Assembly: GCF_000612545.2 (NCBI RefSeq) | Contig: NZ_CP097800.1 | Location: 620,001-684,000, forward strand | Direction of reading: 5' to 3' | From: Streptomyces sp. PCS3-D2 | Lineage (GTDB): Bacteria; Actinomycetota; Actinomycetes; Streptomycetales; Streptomycetaceae | Length of the DNA stretch: 64,000 nt | Shown: piece by piece, positions 8,870-16,987 of the stretch | Layout: every line of letters starts with the position of its first letter | Numbering within the stretch: position 1 is the first letter of the stretch | Position numbers and translations under genes: made by a program | Notes under the pieces: generated by a model | What the model saw: the letters and a program-made list of their open reading frames with translations, nothing else | The model's database searches: none | Told to the model about the DNA's origin: nothing

Positions 8870-9229
8870 GCGAAGGTTCTGCCGCTACTGGAGCCCGACG
8901 TCGTCGCAGCCTGCTGCCCGCCCCTGACCGAGCGCCCGATGTCGGCCGGGGAGGCCGAGGTCGCGGCGAGGATGTTCAAGGCCCTCGGCGACCCCGTGCG
9001 CCTGCGCCTGTTCTCCGCCGTCGCCTCCCACGAGGGCGGCGAGGCGTGCGTCTGCGACATCTCCGACGTCGGCGTCTCCCAACCCACCGTCTCCCATCAC
9101 CTGAAGAAGCTGAAGGAGGCCGGCCTACTGTCCTCCGAGCGCAGGGGGACGTGGGTGTACTACCGGGTCGAGCCGTCGGTGCTCGCCGCCATGGGCGCAC
9201 TGCTGACAGGCGCCGCGAAGACGGCATGA
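8861..9229 (+). CDS. arsR: ArsR/SmtB-family metalloregulatory repressor (arsR1)
   Basis: A 122-residue winged-helix repressor. Residues 35-115 hold the DNA-binding core (MFKALGDPVRLRLFSAVAS, then VSQPTVSHHLKKLKEAGLL and GTWVYYRV). Candidate As(III) ligands are the N-terminal pair C18-C19 (VVAACCPP) and C63/C65 (EACVCDIS), matching the actinobacterial design in which an N-terminal Cys pair from one subunit joins a Cys near helix 3/4. The longer frame from 8843 is disfavoured because the element at 8847-8869 covers that start; the ATG at 8861 gives a normal N-terminus and no Shine-Dalgarno is needed if leaderless. It is divergent from the Cys-rich ORF and arsO-like gene. Confidence 0.88.
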   Translation: MSNAKVLPLLEPDVVAACCPPLTERPMSAGEAEVAARMFKALGDPVRLRLFSAVASHEGGEACVCDISDVGVSQPTVSHHLKKLKEAGLLSSERRGTWVYYRVEPSVLAAMGALLTGAAKTA

Positions 9230-9240
9230 CAACGGCGCGG

Positions 9241-9298
<58 letters not shown>

Positions 9299-9331
9299 AG
9301 CCGCCGATCACCGCCACTCCCGTACCCCGCG

Positions 9332-10108
9332 TCACTCCGGGGGCGCCGCGCCGTCCCCCGTGCCGCGCAGGAAGATGACCGCCACCAGAGCCAGGCCCAC
9401 CACGGCGCCGACGAGCTGCACGGCGACGAAGCCGGGCACCGAGGCCGGGGCGATGCCCGCGAACGTGTCGGTGAAGGCACGCCCGATGGTGACGGCCGGA
9501 TTGGCGAAGGAGGTGGAGGAGGTGAACCAGTAGGCGGCGCCGATGTACGAGGCGACCGCGACGGGAGCGAAGCGCAGCCGGTCCGTGCGCGCCAGACCGA
9601 AGATCAGCAGGATCAGACCGGCCGTGGCGACGACCTCACCGAGCAGGAGGTTCCCGGCGGAGCGGTCCTGGGTGGACCATTTGACCAGCGGTTCCCCGAA
9701 CATCGCGTCCGCGAGGATCGCGCCCGCGATGGCCCCCGCGACCTGCGAGGGCAGGTAGACGGCCAGCTCGCGGGCGTTGACGCCGGCGCCGCCACGACGG
9801 GCGGTCCACCACTCGGCCAGCGTCACGGCGGGATTGAAGTGGGCTCCGGAGACCGGGCCGAGGAGTGCGATCAGGACGCCGAGCCCGAACACCGTCGCGG
9901 TGGAGTTGGCCAGCAGCTGCAGGCCCACGTCCTGGGTGAGTCGCGCGGCCTGGATGCCCGAGCCGACGACGACCGCGACGAGGGCCGCGGTGCCGACCAG
10001 CTCGGCGGCCGCGCGGGAGATCAGCGGGGTGCGGGGCGGGGTCGCTCCGGGGGCGGGCCGGGGCGGGTCGGCAGGTATCGAGGTGCCGACGGGCTGGGTC
10101 GCGGTCAA
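9332..10108 (-). CDS. MIP-family aquaporin/aquaglyceroporin of the arsenic locus (AqpS-like)
   Basis: A 258-residue membrane channel with six hydrophobic helices and two half-helices carrying the NPA signatures GAHFNPAVT (about residue 92) and SFANPAVT (about residue 203). The N-terminal 30 residues are Pro-rich and cytoplasmic. In Sinorhizobium meliloti the ars operon uses the channel AqpS in place of an arsenite pump, so arsenite made by ArsC leaves down its gradient. The position here, 40 bp after an arsR and next to arsC, fits the same role. A general water or glycerol channel is the alternative. No ArsB or Acr3 is present in the window. Confidence 0.82.
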   Translation of the reverse strand: MTATQPVGTSIPADPPRPAPGATPPRTPLISRAAAELVGTAALVAVVVGSGIQAARLTQDVGLQLLANSTATVFGLGVLIALLGPVSGAHFNPAVTLAEWWTARRGGAGVNARELAVYLPSQVAGAIAGAILADAMFGEPLVKWSTQDRSAGNLLLGEVVATAGLILLIFGLARTDRLRFAPVAVASYIGAAYWFTSSTSFANPAVTIGRAFTDTFAGIAPASVPGFVAVQLVGAVVGLALVAVIFLRGTGDGAAPPE

Positions 10109-10147
10109 GACGGTGTCTCCTCGGGCAATTGAGGCGGGGCGCGAAAG

Positions 10148-10462
10148 CTACGGGCAGGACCGCTTGACGTTCGCCTCTGCGGTCGCTCGCGCGGTCCGGG
10201 CGAGGTCGGCGAACCGGCCGGCGAGGGCTTCGATGACTTCCGGGCGCAGGCGGTAGTAGATGTACCGCCCGCACGGCTCCGTCTCGACGACCCCTGCTTC
10301 CCGCAGCACCCTCATGTGGTTGGAGAGGTTGGTCTGCTTGGCGCCCGTCTCCTCCACCAGGTGGGTGGTGCAGAGCGTCTCACGTGCGAGCAGGGTCACG
10401 ATCCGGAGCCTGAGCGGGTCGGCCAGAACCCGGATCAGATCAGTGTCGACTGACGTCATCAT
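10148..10462 (-). CDS. arsR: ArsR/SmtB-family repressor (arsR2)
   Basis: A compact 104-residue repressor with a winged-helix core: LIRVLADPLRLRIVTLLA, then KQTNLSNHMRVLREAGVV and GRYIYYRL. Cys31 (ETLCTTHL), Cys64 (EPCGRY) and Cys103 are the only cysteines, so its metalloid site must differ from that of arsR1. Two ATG codons lie in tandem; the first is given. No ribosome-binding site is evident because the palindromic operator abuts the start, suggesting a leaderless mRNA. It heads an operon with the aquaporin and is divergent from arsC. Confidence 0.86.
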   Translation of the reverse strand: MMTSVDTDLIRVLADPLRLRIVTLLARETLCTTHLVEETGAKQTNLSNHMRVLREAGVVETEPCGRYIYYRLRPEVIEALAGRFADLARTARATAEANVKRSCP

Positions 10463-10464
10463 GG

Positions 10465-10493
10465 GCTGATACTGTCACATCAGCCGAGGCTGA
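10465..10493. promoter_or_regulatory. Putative arsR2 operator (nested palindromes)
   Basis: Two overlapping inverted repeats are visible: gctgat-N8-atcagc (10465-10484) and tcagcc-ga-ggctga (10480-10493). They start 3 bp upstream of the arsR2 ATG, and a -10-like CAGTAT lies inside on the minus strand. This is a plausible autoregulatory site; arsC, 200 bp away on the other strand, may share it. Confidence 0.5.
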
Positions 10494-10694
10494 CACCAGC
10501 CTGAACTGACCCTGCCGGCCCCTTGAACGGGCTCACGCGCCCGGCCCGGCCGACACCTGGGCCGGGGCCGCCGACGCCGTCGACACCCGGATCGCCGAGG
10601 GGCTCGACCGGCCCGCGCGCCGAGACCCCACAGCTCCGCAGTTCCGCAGCCCGACGGCTCCCCACCGCGGTCGCCTCACCCGAAGGAAGAACAG

Positions 10695-11114
10695 ATGCCC
10701 TCCGCTCCTGCCGCCTCCGTCCTGTTCGTGTGCATCCACAACGCCGGCCGCTCCCAGATGGCGGCCGGGTTCCTGCGCCACCTCGCGGGCGACCGCGTCG
10801 AGGTCCGCTCGGCCGGCTCCATGCCCGGCGAGCAGATCAACCCCTCCGCCGTCGCCGCCATGGCCGAGCTGGGCATCGACATCTCCGACCAGAAGCCGAA
10901 GGTCCTCACCCCCGAGGCCGCCCAGGCCTCCGACTACATCATCACCATGGGCTGCGGGGACGCCTGCCCGTACTTTCCCGGCAAGACCTACCTCGACTGG
11001 CAGCTCGAGGACCCCGCCGGACAGGGAGTCGAGGCCGTACGCCCCATCCGGGACGCGATCAAGGGCCTCATCGAGGGTCTGATCAGCGAGATCGACGCCA
11101 CGTCGAAGGCCTGA
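10695..11114 (+). CDS. arsC: Arsenate reductase, low-molecular-weight phosphatase type
   Basis: 139 residues of the LMW-PTPase fold. The P-loop C13-IHNAG-R19-S (CX5R) attacks arsenate. C87 and C91 in MGCGDACPYFPGKTYLDW follow, and this CGDxCPxxPGK spacing is that of the actinobacterial, mycothiol/mycoredoxin-linked class rather than the thioredoxin-linked S. aureus class. The enzyme reduces As(V) to As(III) in the cytoplasm. GAAGGAA lies 6 bases before the ATG. It is transcribed away from arsR2-aquaporin. The 200 bp before it hold no recognisable gene. Confidence 0.9.
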   Translation: MPSAPAASVLFVCIHNAGRSQMAAGFLRHLAGDRVEVRSAGSMPGEQINPSAVAAMAELGIDISDQKPKVLTPEAAQASDYIITMGCGDACPYFPGKTYLDWQLEDPAGQGVEAVRPIRDAIKGLIEGLISEIDATSKA

Positions 11115-11199
11115 GGCGCCCCGCCCGCGGCCACCGGCTCCGGGGCACCCTCCAGCGCGCGAGACGGAGCCGGCTCGGGGCCACTCGGACCCCCGTCGT

Positions 11200-11256
11200 G
11201 GGCCACAGGGCCCTGCTCAGGCATGCGCTCGGGTGCTGAGATGGGGACAGGGTCCC
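11200..11256. promoter_or_regulatory. Two GGGNC-type palindromes upstream of the first CBS-BON gene
   Basis: gggcc-N4-ggccc at 11200-11213 and gggac-N3-gtccc at 11244-11256 lie 68-124 bp before the ATG, with centres about 43 bp apart (roughly four helical turns). They resemble, without exactly matching, DevR/DosR-type boxes (GGGAC-N4-GTCCC). Given the stress-type genes downstream, a NarL-family dormancy regulator is a guess. Confidence 0.35.
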
Positions 11257-11323
11257 ATCCGGCCTCCACGCCCCACGGGGCGAGCGGCGGCACCCGCGAC
11301 CGAACGCTGTGAAGGAGCTGGTC

Positions 11324-11968
11324 ATGCCTGCATCGCGCTACACCGTCAGCGACGTCATGACGCACACCGCCGTGGCCATCGGCCGGGAGGCGTCCTACAA
11401 GGAGATCGTCGAGCTGATGCACGAATGGAAGGTGAGTGCGGTCCCCGTCCTGGAGGGGGAGGGCCGGGTCGTCGGAGTCGTCTCGGAGGCCGACCTGCTG
11501 CCCAAGGAGGAGTTCCGCCGTGCGGAACCCCTCCTGCCGGACCAGCTCGACGAAGCCGCCAAAGCCGGCGCCGTCCTCGCCGAGGACCTGATGTCGAGCC
11601 CGGCGGTCACCGTGCACCCGGGCGCCACCACCGCCGAAGCGGCGCGCATCATGGCCCGCAAGCACGTCAAGCGCCTGCCCGTGGTGAACGACGTGGGCAT
11701 GCTGGAGGGTGTCGTCAGCCGCAGCGACCTGCTGAAGGTGTTCCTGCGACCGGACGAGGAACTGGAGGAGGAGATCCGCCGGGCCGTATTGGACGAGCTC
11801 GCGCCGGGTGTACCCCTGCGCTTCTCCGTGCTGGAGGGTGTCGTCACACTCCGGGGACCGCTCCACGACCGCGCCCTGATTCCCCTGCTGGCCCACGCCG
11901 TCCGCGCGGTCGAGGGCGTCGTCGACGTCCGCATGGAAGTCGACGGTGCGGTCTCGGCCGTCGCCTGA
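11324..11968 (+). CDS. CBS-pair plus BON domain protein (paralogue 1)
   Basis: 214 residues. The first CBS motif (VSDVMTHTAVAIG...VVGVVSEADLLPKEE) spans about 5-70 and the second (AEDLMSSPAVTVHPGATTAEAARIMARKHVKRLPVV...GVVSRSDLLKVFL) about 85-145. A BON-like domain follows to the end (EEIRRAVLDEL...VEGVVDVRMEVD). CBS pairs bind adenine nucleotides; BON domains bind phospholipid or partner proteins. It is cytoplasmic, and the function is unknown. AAGGAG lies 7 bases before the ATG; the GTG 15 bases upstream is less likely. It is closely similar to the gene at 16984. Confidence 0.85.
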   Translation: MPASRYTVSDVMTHTAVAIGREASYKEIVELMHEWKVSAVPVLEGEGRVVGVVSEADLLPKEEFRRAEPLLPDQLDEAAKAGAVLAEDLMSSPAVTVHPGATTAEAARIMARKHVKRLPVVNDVGMLEGVVSRSDLLKVFLRPDEELEEEIRRAVLDELAPGVPLRFSVLEGVVTLRGPLHDRALIPLLAHAVRAVEGVVDVRMEVDGAVSAVA

Positions 11969-12040
11969 CCGGCGCGGACACCGCCCTCGCCGGCGCTCCG
12001 GCCCGCCGTCGACCGCATGGGATCCAGGGGAAGGAGCCGG

Positions 12041-12559
12041 ATGATGAAGGTGTCCGCATGCATGTCGGCGCCCGCCGTGTCCGTCGAGGTCGCGACGACG
12101 ATCGGGGAGGCGGCCCGTCGCATGGACCTCCACGGCGTCGGCTGCCTGGTCGTGACGGAGGGAGGCGCGCTGCGCGGCATCGTCACCGACCGTGACATCG
12201 CCGTGCGCGCCGTGGCCGGAGGGCTCGACCGCGACGCCCCGGTGGGCGCGGTCATGACCACCCCGGCCGTCACCGTCGACGCCGCCCAGGACATCCACGC
12301 GGCGTACCGGGCGCTCCGCACCCGTGGCGTCCGGCGCCTGCCCGTCCTGGACGGGCATCGGGTCGTGGGCATGCTGACCGTGGACGACCTGCTGATGGAC
12401 GTCTTCCGCAGGGTCGCCGACCTGCTCGGCCCGGTCGCCTGGAGCGTCCTCGAGGAACCCCCCGGCCCCCAGGACGAGATCGGCCCGCGCGGGCGGACGG
12501 GCGAAGAGGAGCGGACGGGCGAAGAGGATCCGCCGGCTTCCCGTGCCCGTGCGTCCTGA
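12041..12559 (+). CDS. CBS-domain protein
   Basis: 172 residues with two CBS motifs: SAPAVSVEVATTIGEAARRMDLHGVGCLVV...RGIVTDRDIAVRAVA (about 5-65) and VMTTPAVTVDAAQDIHAAYRALRTRGVRRLPVLDGHRVVGMLTVDDLL (about 75-125). The C-terminal 35 residues are charged and low complexity. It probably senses AMP/ATP-type ligands; no effector domain is attached. AAGGAG sits just before two tandem ATG codons; either could be used. It lies 72 bp after the CBS-BON gene and converges on the universal stress protein. Confidence 0.83.
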   Translation: MMKVSACMSAPAVSVEVATTIGEAARRMDLHGVGCLVVTEGGALRGIVTDRDIAVRAVAGGLDRDAPVGAVMTTPAVTVDAAQDIHAAYRALRTRGVRRLPVLDGHRVVGMLTVDDLLMDVFRRVADLLGPVAWSVLEEPPGPQDEIGPRGRTGEEERTGEEDPPASRARAS

Positions 12560-12641
12560 GCATGCGGTGCACCGCCGTCGGCCGCGGCCCCGACGGCATC
12601 GGCGGCGGTGACGGCGGCGGCCGGCCTCGCCGCCCGCGCGG

Positions 12642-13091
12642 CTACTCGGCGGGCACCTCCGGCCGGACGATGGTGACCGGGCAGGGAGCGTGCTGTGCCA
12701 CCTGCTGGCTGACCGAGCCGAGCAGGGCCCGCCGGAATCCGCCGTGGCCTCGGCTGCCCACGACCAGCATGTCGGCGCCTTCTGCCTGGTCCACCAGAAC
12801 CTCGGCGGGGTTGCCGCGCACCAGGCGCTCGTGCACCTGGGTGGCGCCGCCCTCGCCGAGGACCGTCCGGACCTCCTCGACCAGACGCCGTTCGGCCTCC
12901 TCCTCGTCGAAGTCTGCGTCCACCGCGGGGGCGGACCACGAGCCGGCACCGGGCAGGTCCCAGGCGGTGACCGCGTCCACTCTCCCGCCCACCAGGCCTG
13001 CGTACCGGACCGCCCAGCGCAGCGCGGCCTGGGACGAAGGCGATCCGTCGACACCCACTACGACGCGCGGAGCCTCAAGCTGGCTGTCCAT
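12642..13091 (-). CDS. Universal stress protein (UspA family)
   Basis: 149 residues, one Usp domain. RVVVGVDGSPSSQAALRWAVRYA at the N-terminus and the ATP-binding loop VVGSRGHGGFRRALLGSVSQQV near the C-terminus match the G-x2-G-x9-G-(S/T) signature, so this is the ATP-binding type. Usp proteins of this class are cytoplasmic and rise in stationary phase or hypoxia. AAAGGATGAG precedes the ATG. It lies 75 bp after the GH65 gene on the same strand and may be the last gene of that operon. Confidence 0.88.
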   Translation of the reverse strand: MDSQLEAPRVVVGVDGSPSSQAALRWAVRYAGLVGGRVDAVTAWDLPGAGSWSAPAVDADFDEEEAERRLVEEVRTVLGEGGATQVHERLVRGNPAEVLVDQAEGADMLVVGSRGHGGFRRALLGSVSQQVAQHAPCPVTIVRPEVPAE

Positions 13092-13165
13092 CCCGACTCA
13101 TCCTTTCGACGGCTGTACCTCCACAGTGTGCGAGACCGGCATGCCCCGCCACGCGAAGCGGCCGG

Positions 13166-15616
13166 TCACCGGCACCTGTCACCGGTTCGGGCCGCCGGGT
13201 GCGGCCCGCCCCCGGCACGGTCGTCCGGCAGCCGGAACCACCTCTCTTCCCCGGCGGCGACGCTCGCCCGCCTGTCTCCGGGCAGGACGAGGGGCACGGG
13301 CCCCAGCCGGGACGGCGGAACCCGGATCCCGATCCGGCCGGGTCGGAAGGTGATGCGGATGTTCCGGTGCCCGAGGTAGCAGACCGGGAAGGTGGAGGCC
13401 GGCACTTCGGAGAGGGGCACCGGATCGACGTGCAGGCCGTCGGTTCCGGGATCGAGTCCGACGATGCCGCGCTCGACGAGGTCGAGCGTGCCGCCCATGG
13501 CACCGAGGTGGATCCCCTCTCCGGTGGTGCCGCCCTGGACATCGGCGATGTCACTGCGCAGGGCCTCCTGGCAGTAGCGCCACGCGCTCCCGCCCTGCTG
13601 CCGGGCGAGCACCCAACCGTGGACGAGGCTGCTGAGCGTCGAGCCGTGGCAGGTGCGCCGCAGGTAGTACGCCACCGTCCGCCGCCAGAGCTCGTCGTCC
13701 AGGCGGTAGCCGAGCCGGGCGAAGAGACGGGCGAGCTCCCAGGGCCGGAAGAGGTAGCCGAGCATGAGGGTGTCGGCCTGTTTGGACGCCTGGTAGCGGT
13801 TGGGCGTGTCCCCTTCGGCCTCCAGGATCCGGTCCAGCCGGCGGATGTCGTGGTAACGGGCACGGTAGGCGTCCCAGTCCAGCTCGGCGAGGTCGCCGTA
13901 GCCGTGGAACTGGCTGATCACGTCAGCGTGGAACGGCACGTACAAGCGGTGCGACACCTCCTCCCAGTGGTGCAGGTCGTCGACGCCGATGCCCAGGTGC
14001 GCACGGAGCTCCGCGCGTCTGGCGTTCGGCAGCTCTTCGTACAGGTCGAGGGCGCGGGCGAGCACCCATGCCGCTGCGACATTGGTGTACGCGTTGTCGT
14101 CGATGCCGGGGGCGGGGGCGTCCGGGTAGGCGTCGTGGTACTCGTCCGGGCCGACGGCGCCGCGGATGCGGTACCGGCCGAAGCCGGCGTCCCACGTCGC
14201 GACGGCACCCCAGAAGTGGGCCACGTCCAGGAGGAGTTCGGCTCCGGGTCCGTGCATGAATCCGGCGTCGCCGGTGGCCCGTCCGTAGTGCCACACGTTC
14301 CAGGCGACGGCGGAGCCCACGTGGTGCTGAAGGTGGGAGTGGTCGGGCAGCCAGCGGCCGGAGTGCGGGTTGAGGTGCAGCCGCTGGGTCTCCTCCGCTC
14401 CGGAACTACCGCTCTGCCAGGGGAACATCGCTCCCCGCGCACCGGCCCGGCGGGCGGATTCCCGGGCTGCGGGGAGACGCCGGTGCCGGTACATCAGCAG
14501 GGCCCGTGCGGTCTCGGGAAAATGCAGGGAGAGATAGGGCAGGACGAAGAGCTCGTCCCAGAAGACATGTCCGCGGTACGCCTCCCCGTGGAGGCCCCGG
14601 GCCGGAACGCCGGCGTCGATCTCCGCGGTGTGCGGGGAAAGGGTCTGCAGGACGTGGAAGGCGTGCAGGCGCAGGATCCGTCCCGTCTCGCCCGGGGCTT
14701 CCACTTCGCCCTGGTTCCAGAGCAGTTGCCACGAGGCCCGGTGGGCGGCCAGCAGGGCGGCGAAGTCCCGAGCGTGGACCACGTGCTCGATACTGCTGCT
14801 CAGCGGATCGCCCCAGGGGCGGTCGAGGGAGGTGAAGAGTGCTGCGGTCTTCACGACCACGACGTGCTCCGCGCGCCTGATCGGCAGGACGAACGTCTGC
14901 CGGACGCCGGTGGCCGTGCAGGCACTGCGCACACCGGCCGGGGTCCGGGCCCGCAGGCGTACGGCGAGCCCGACCCTCAGGTGCGAGTCAGCGGTGGCGC
15001 AGGACAACCACGCGACGTCGTCCGCCCCCACCCCGGCCCGGTGGTCGACGAGGTGCTGTCCGGCCAGGTCGCGGTAGCGGTCGACGCCCGTGTTCGCGAT
15101 GTCTCCGTCCAGCACGGCCTCGATCTCGACCCTGCCGCGCCAGCCGTACGCGGTGAGGACGGTGCGCTGCGCCGCGAGACGCGGGTCGCCGGCGTGGACG
15201 AGACGGGTGTGGGTGACACCCAGGCGGCGGCCCTCGGCGTCGTGGAACAGCATGCGGCGGGTGAGCGTTCCCGATCGCATGTCGAGCGAGACGGAACAGT
15301 GGCGCAGGGTGGGGTGGTCGGGGGTGAGCCAGTCTCCCGGGGCCGCACCTTCGGGCAGGCAGCGGTAGCGCAGGGCGGTCCAGTCCGGCAGGCGGACCAC
15401 GTCCTCGTTGGAGATCTTCCGTCCGGCGACCGTGGAAGTGAGCCGGTCGTAGCAGCCGGCGAGGTACGTGGCCGGGTAGTGGACGGCGTCGGCGACGGTC
15501 TCCGGGGATGAACCCCTCGTGGCGAAGCGTCCGTTGCCGAGGGTGCACAGGGACTCGACCAGCCGCTCGGCCTTCGGGTCGTAGCTGCGGTACTCCCACC
15601 GCCAGGCGGTGTTCAC
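13166..15616 (-). CDS. Glycoside hydrolase family 65 phosphorylase (trehalose/maltose/kojibiose type)
   Basis: 816 residues with the GH65 layout: an N-terminal beta-sandwich, an (alpha/alpha)6 catalytic barrel from about 320 to 700, and a C-terminal beta cap. GHVFWDELFVLP and AVGPDEYHDAY (general acid Glu near residue 490) form the active site. KQADTLML, HGSTLSSLVHG and TTGEGIHLGAMGG form the substrate and phosphate pocket. Such enzymes split a disaccharide with phosphate to beta-glucose 1-phosphate plus glucose. The GTG start overlaps the stop of the upstream beta-phosphoglucomutase (GTGA), which would use that product. Which disaccharide is cut cannot be read from sequence; a hydrolase is less likely given the partner. 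Confidence 0.86.
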   Translation of the reverse strand: MNTAWRWEYRSYDPKAERLVESLCTLGNGRFATRGSSPETVADAVHYPATYLAGCYDRLTSTVAGRKISNEDVVRLPDWTALRYRCLPEGAAPGDWLTPDHPTLRHCSVSLDMRSGTLTRRMLFHDAEGRRLGVTHTRLVHAGDPRLAAQRTVLTAYGWRGRVEIEAVLDGDIANTGVDRYRDLAGQHLVDHRAGVGADDVAWLSCATADSHLRVGLAVRLRARTPAGVRSACTATGVRQTFVLPIRRAEHVVVVKTAALFTSLDRPWGDPLSSSIEHVVHARDFAALLAAHRASWQLLWNQGEVEAPGETGRILRLHAFHVLQTLSPHTAEIDAGVPARGLHGEAYRGHVFWDELFVLPYLSLHFPETARALLMYRHRRLPAARESARRAGARGAMFPWQSGSSGAEETQRLHLNPHSGRWLPDHSHLQHHVGSAVAWNVWHYGRATGDAGFMHGPGAELLLDVAHFWGAVATWDAGFGRYRIRGAVGPDEYHDAYPDAPAPGIDDNAYTNVAAAWVLARALDLYEELPNARRAELRAHLGIGVDDLHHWEEVSHRLYVPFHADVISQFHGYGDLAELDWDAYRARYHDIRRLDRILEAEGDTPNRYQASKQADTLMLGYLFRPWELARLFARLGYRLDDELWRRTVAYYLRRTCHGSTLSSLVHGWVLARQQGGSAWRYCQEALRSDIADVQGGTTGEGIHLGAMGGTLDLVERGIVGLDPGTDGLHVDPVPLSEVPASTFPVCYLGHRNIRITFRPGRIGIRVPPSRLGPVPLVLPGDRRASVAAGEERWFRLPDDRAGGGPHPAARTGDRCR

Positions 15617-16371
15617 GGGCGACCGCCCTGGAGGACGGCGGGCAGTTCGGTCAGACCGCGCAGGACGAGGTGGGCGCCGTGTGCCAGGAGGGCCTCGCGC
15701 AGGTGCGGATCGTCCTCCCGGTCGAGTCCCACGACCAGCCGGAATCCTCCGCGGCGCGCGGCTTCCACGCCGACGAGTGCGTCCTCCACCACGGCCGCCC
15801 TCGCCGGGGCGGTACCGAGGCGGGCGGCGGCTTCCAGGAAGAGAGCGGGGGCGGGCTTTCCGGGCAGGTCCAGCGCGGCGGCGTCCTCACCGTCCACCAG
15901 TGCATCGAACGAGCTGCCGAGGTGCGCGGCTTCCAGGAGGGCGCGGGCGTGCCGGGACGCCGAGACGGCCGCGCACCGCAGCGACCTCTCGCGCAGCTGC
16001 CGGAGGGTGGGCGGGACGTCGGCGAAGGCCCTGACGTCTTCGGTCCGGAGAGCCTCGGAGAAGATCTGCTCCTTGCGGGCCGCCACGGCGTGGACGGTTC
16101 CGCAACCCGGTGGATCCTGCGGGGTCCCGGCGGGAAGCGCGATCCGGCGGGAGGCGAGGAAGGCGCGTACCCCGTCGAGGCGGGCCCTGCCGTCCACCAG
16201 CTCCCGGTAGTCGCGCAGTGCGTCGAAGGGTCGTGGTGGCCTCCCCTCGCGCCCCGACTGCCATGCGGCGAGGCAGCCGTCGAAGGCCTCCTTCCAGGCG
16301 GCCGCGTGACGGGCTTCGGTGCCGAGAAGCACTCCGTCGGTGTCGAAGACGACCGCTTCCGGACCGTTCAT
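15613..16371 (-). CDS. Beta-phosphoglucomutase-like HAD hydrolase
   Basis: 252 residues of the HAD superfamily. The nucleophile motif AVVFDTDGVLLGTEARHAAAWKEAF is at residues 5-29, with Thr in place of the more common Met or Leu between the two Asp. A helical cap domain with RKEQIF follows, then AAVSASRHARALLEAA (motif II), GKPAPALFLEAAARLG (motif III Lys) and VVEDALVGVEAARRGGF (motif IV). With a GH65 phosphorylase it should convert beta-glucose 1-phosphate to glucose 6-phosphate. The frame is open further upstream but homology starts at this ATG, which lacks a strong ribosome site. It is first gene of the HAD-GH65-Usp run. Confidence 0.8.
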   Translation of the reverse strand: MNGPEAVVFDTDGVLLGTEARHAAAWKEAFDGCLAAWQSGREGRPPRPFDALRDYRELVDGRARLDGVRAFLASRRIALPAGTPQDPPGCGTVHAVAARKEQIFSEALRTEDVRAFADVPPTLRQLRERSLRCAAVSASRHARALLEAAHLGSSFDALVDGEDAAALDLPGKPAPALFLEAAARLGTAPARAAVVEDALVGVEAARRGGFRLVVGLDREDDPHLREALLAHGAHLVLRGLTELPAVLQGGRP

Positions 16372-16690
16372 GACGCGCGCGTCACGCGACGGCCGGCGGG
16401 CCGGACCGTCCGCGGGACCGTGACGCGTCCGTGGGGGGCCTGGCCACCGGGTCCGGGAGCTTCTGCCGGCGGGTCTGTCGGGGGCCGCGGAAGACGAGTC
16501 CTTGCATGGCGGTCCTCTCATGGTGGGCGCCCCTGACTGCTACGGGGGTGCGGTAGACGTCGGGCTGCGCATCCGCGGCTCCTCCGCGCTTGGGCCGGTC
16601 GGCCCCTGCCGAGGGGACCGGTCGGGTCTGGCCCGCGGGCCCGGTGACTTGCGACGGTGGGATCGGACACCGTCCCCGAAAGGAGGGCCC
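16372..16690. other. Divergent intergenic region with palindromes
   Basis: About 320 bp separate the beta-phosphoglucomutase gene from the rightward gene at 16691. No RNA gene or further reading frame with family features is seen. It holds the two palindromic sites described at 16592-16627, close to the rightward start. Confidence 0.6.
16592..16627. promoter_or_regulatory. Tandem palindromes resembling NarL/DevR-type boxes
   Basis: gggccg-gt-cggccc (16592-16605) is a perfect arm-matched palindrome. A related site, gggaccggtcgggtc (16613-16627), has its centre about 20 bp away, two helical turns. The pair lies 64-99 bp before the ORF at 16691 in a region of stress-type genes. The regulator is inferred only. 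Confidence 0.4.
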
Positions 16691-16987
16691 ATGTCCGGGT
16701 CGACCCCGCCTTCCGTCGGCCGCCCGGCCCTGCCGGACGTCCCCGGCAGCCTCGGGACGGTCACCGTCGTCGGCTGCGGGCTCTTCCAGGGTGGCGCGGA
16801 CCCGCGCCGCCGCAACCGGAACCTGCCGGGCCCCGTCCGTCACGGCTTCCGCGGCCCGATCCCGCCCGGCGCCCCGCGGCCCGGCCCCGCCCGGCGCCGG
16901 GCGCCCGGCGTGAGCGTGCCCCTCGACGGCGCACACCCGCCGGCAGCGGAACCCCGCTCGCCCACGCACCCGAGGACCACACCATGA
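16691..16987 (+). CDS. Small unrecognised protein upstream of and overlapping the CBS-BON gene
   Basis: 98 residues, not recognised. The ATG has an excellent ribosome site (AAAGGAGGGCCC, 6-base spacing) and the stop overlaps the next ATG in ATGA, the pattern of translational coupling. The composition is rich in Pro, Gly and Arg; the segment DVPGSLGTVTVVGCGLF is the only hydrophobic stretch. It may be a true small protein or a coupling leader. The codon bias test is weak because all frames here are GC-rich. Confidence 0.4.
   Translation: MSGSTPPSVGRPALPDVPGSLGTVTVVGCGLFQGGADPRRRNRNLPGPVRHGFRGPIPPGAPRPGPARRRAPGVSVPLDGAHPPAAEPRSPTHPRTTP

Noticed and set aside
10500-10694. Possible remnant of a gene before arsC
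   Set aside because: Translations give only low-complexity Ala/Arg/Pro sequence; no ArsB, Acr3 or ArsC remnant is recognisable.
13199-15511. A 770-codon plus-strand ORF across the GH65 gene
   Set aside because: It is the complement of a complete GH65 protein with all motifs, and it has no family similarity of its own.
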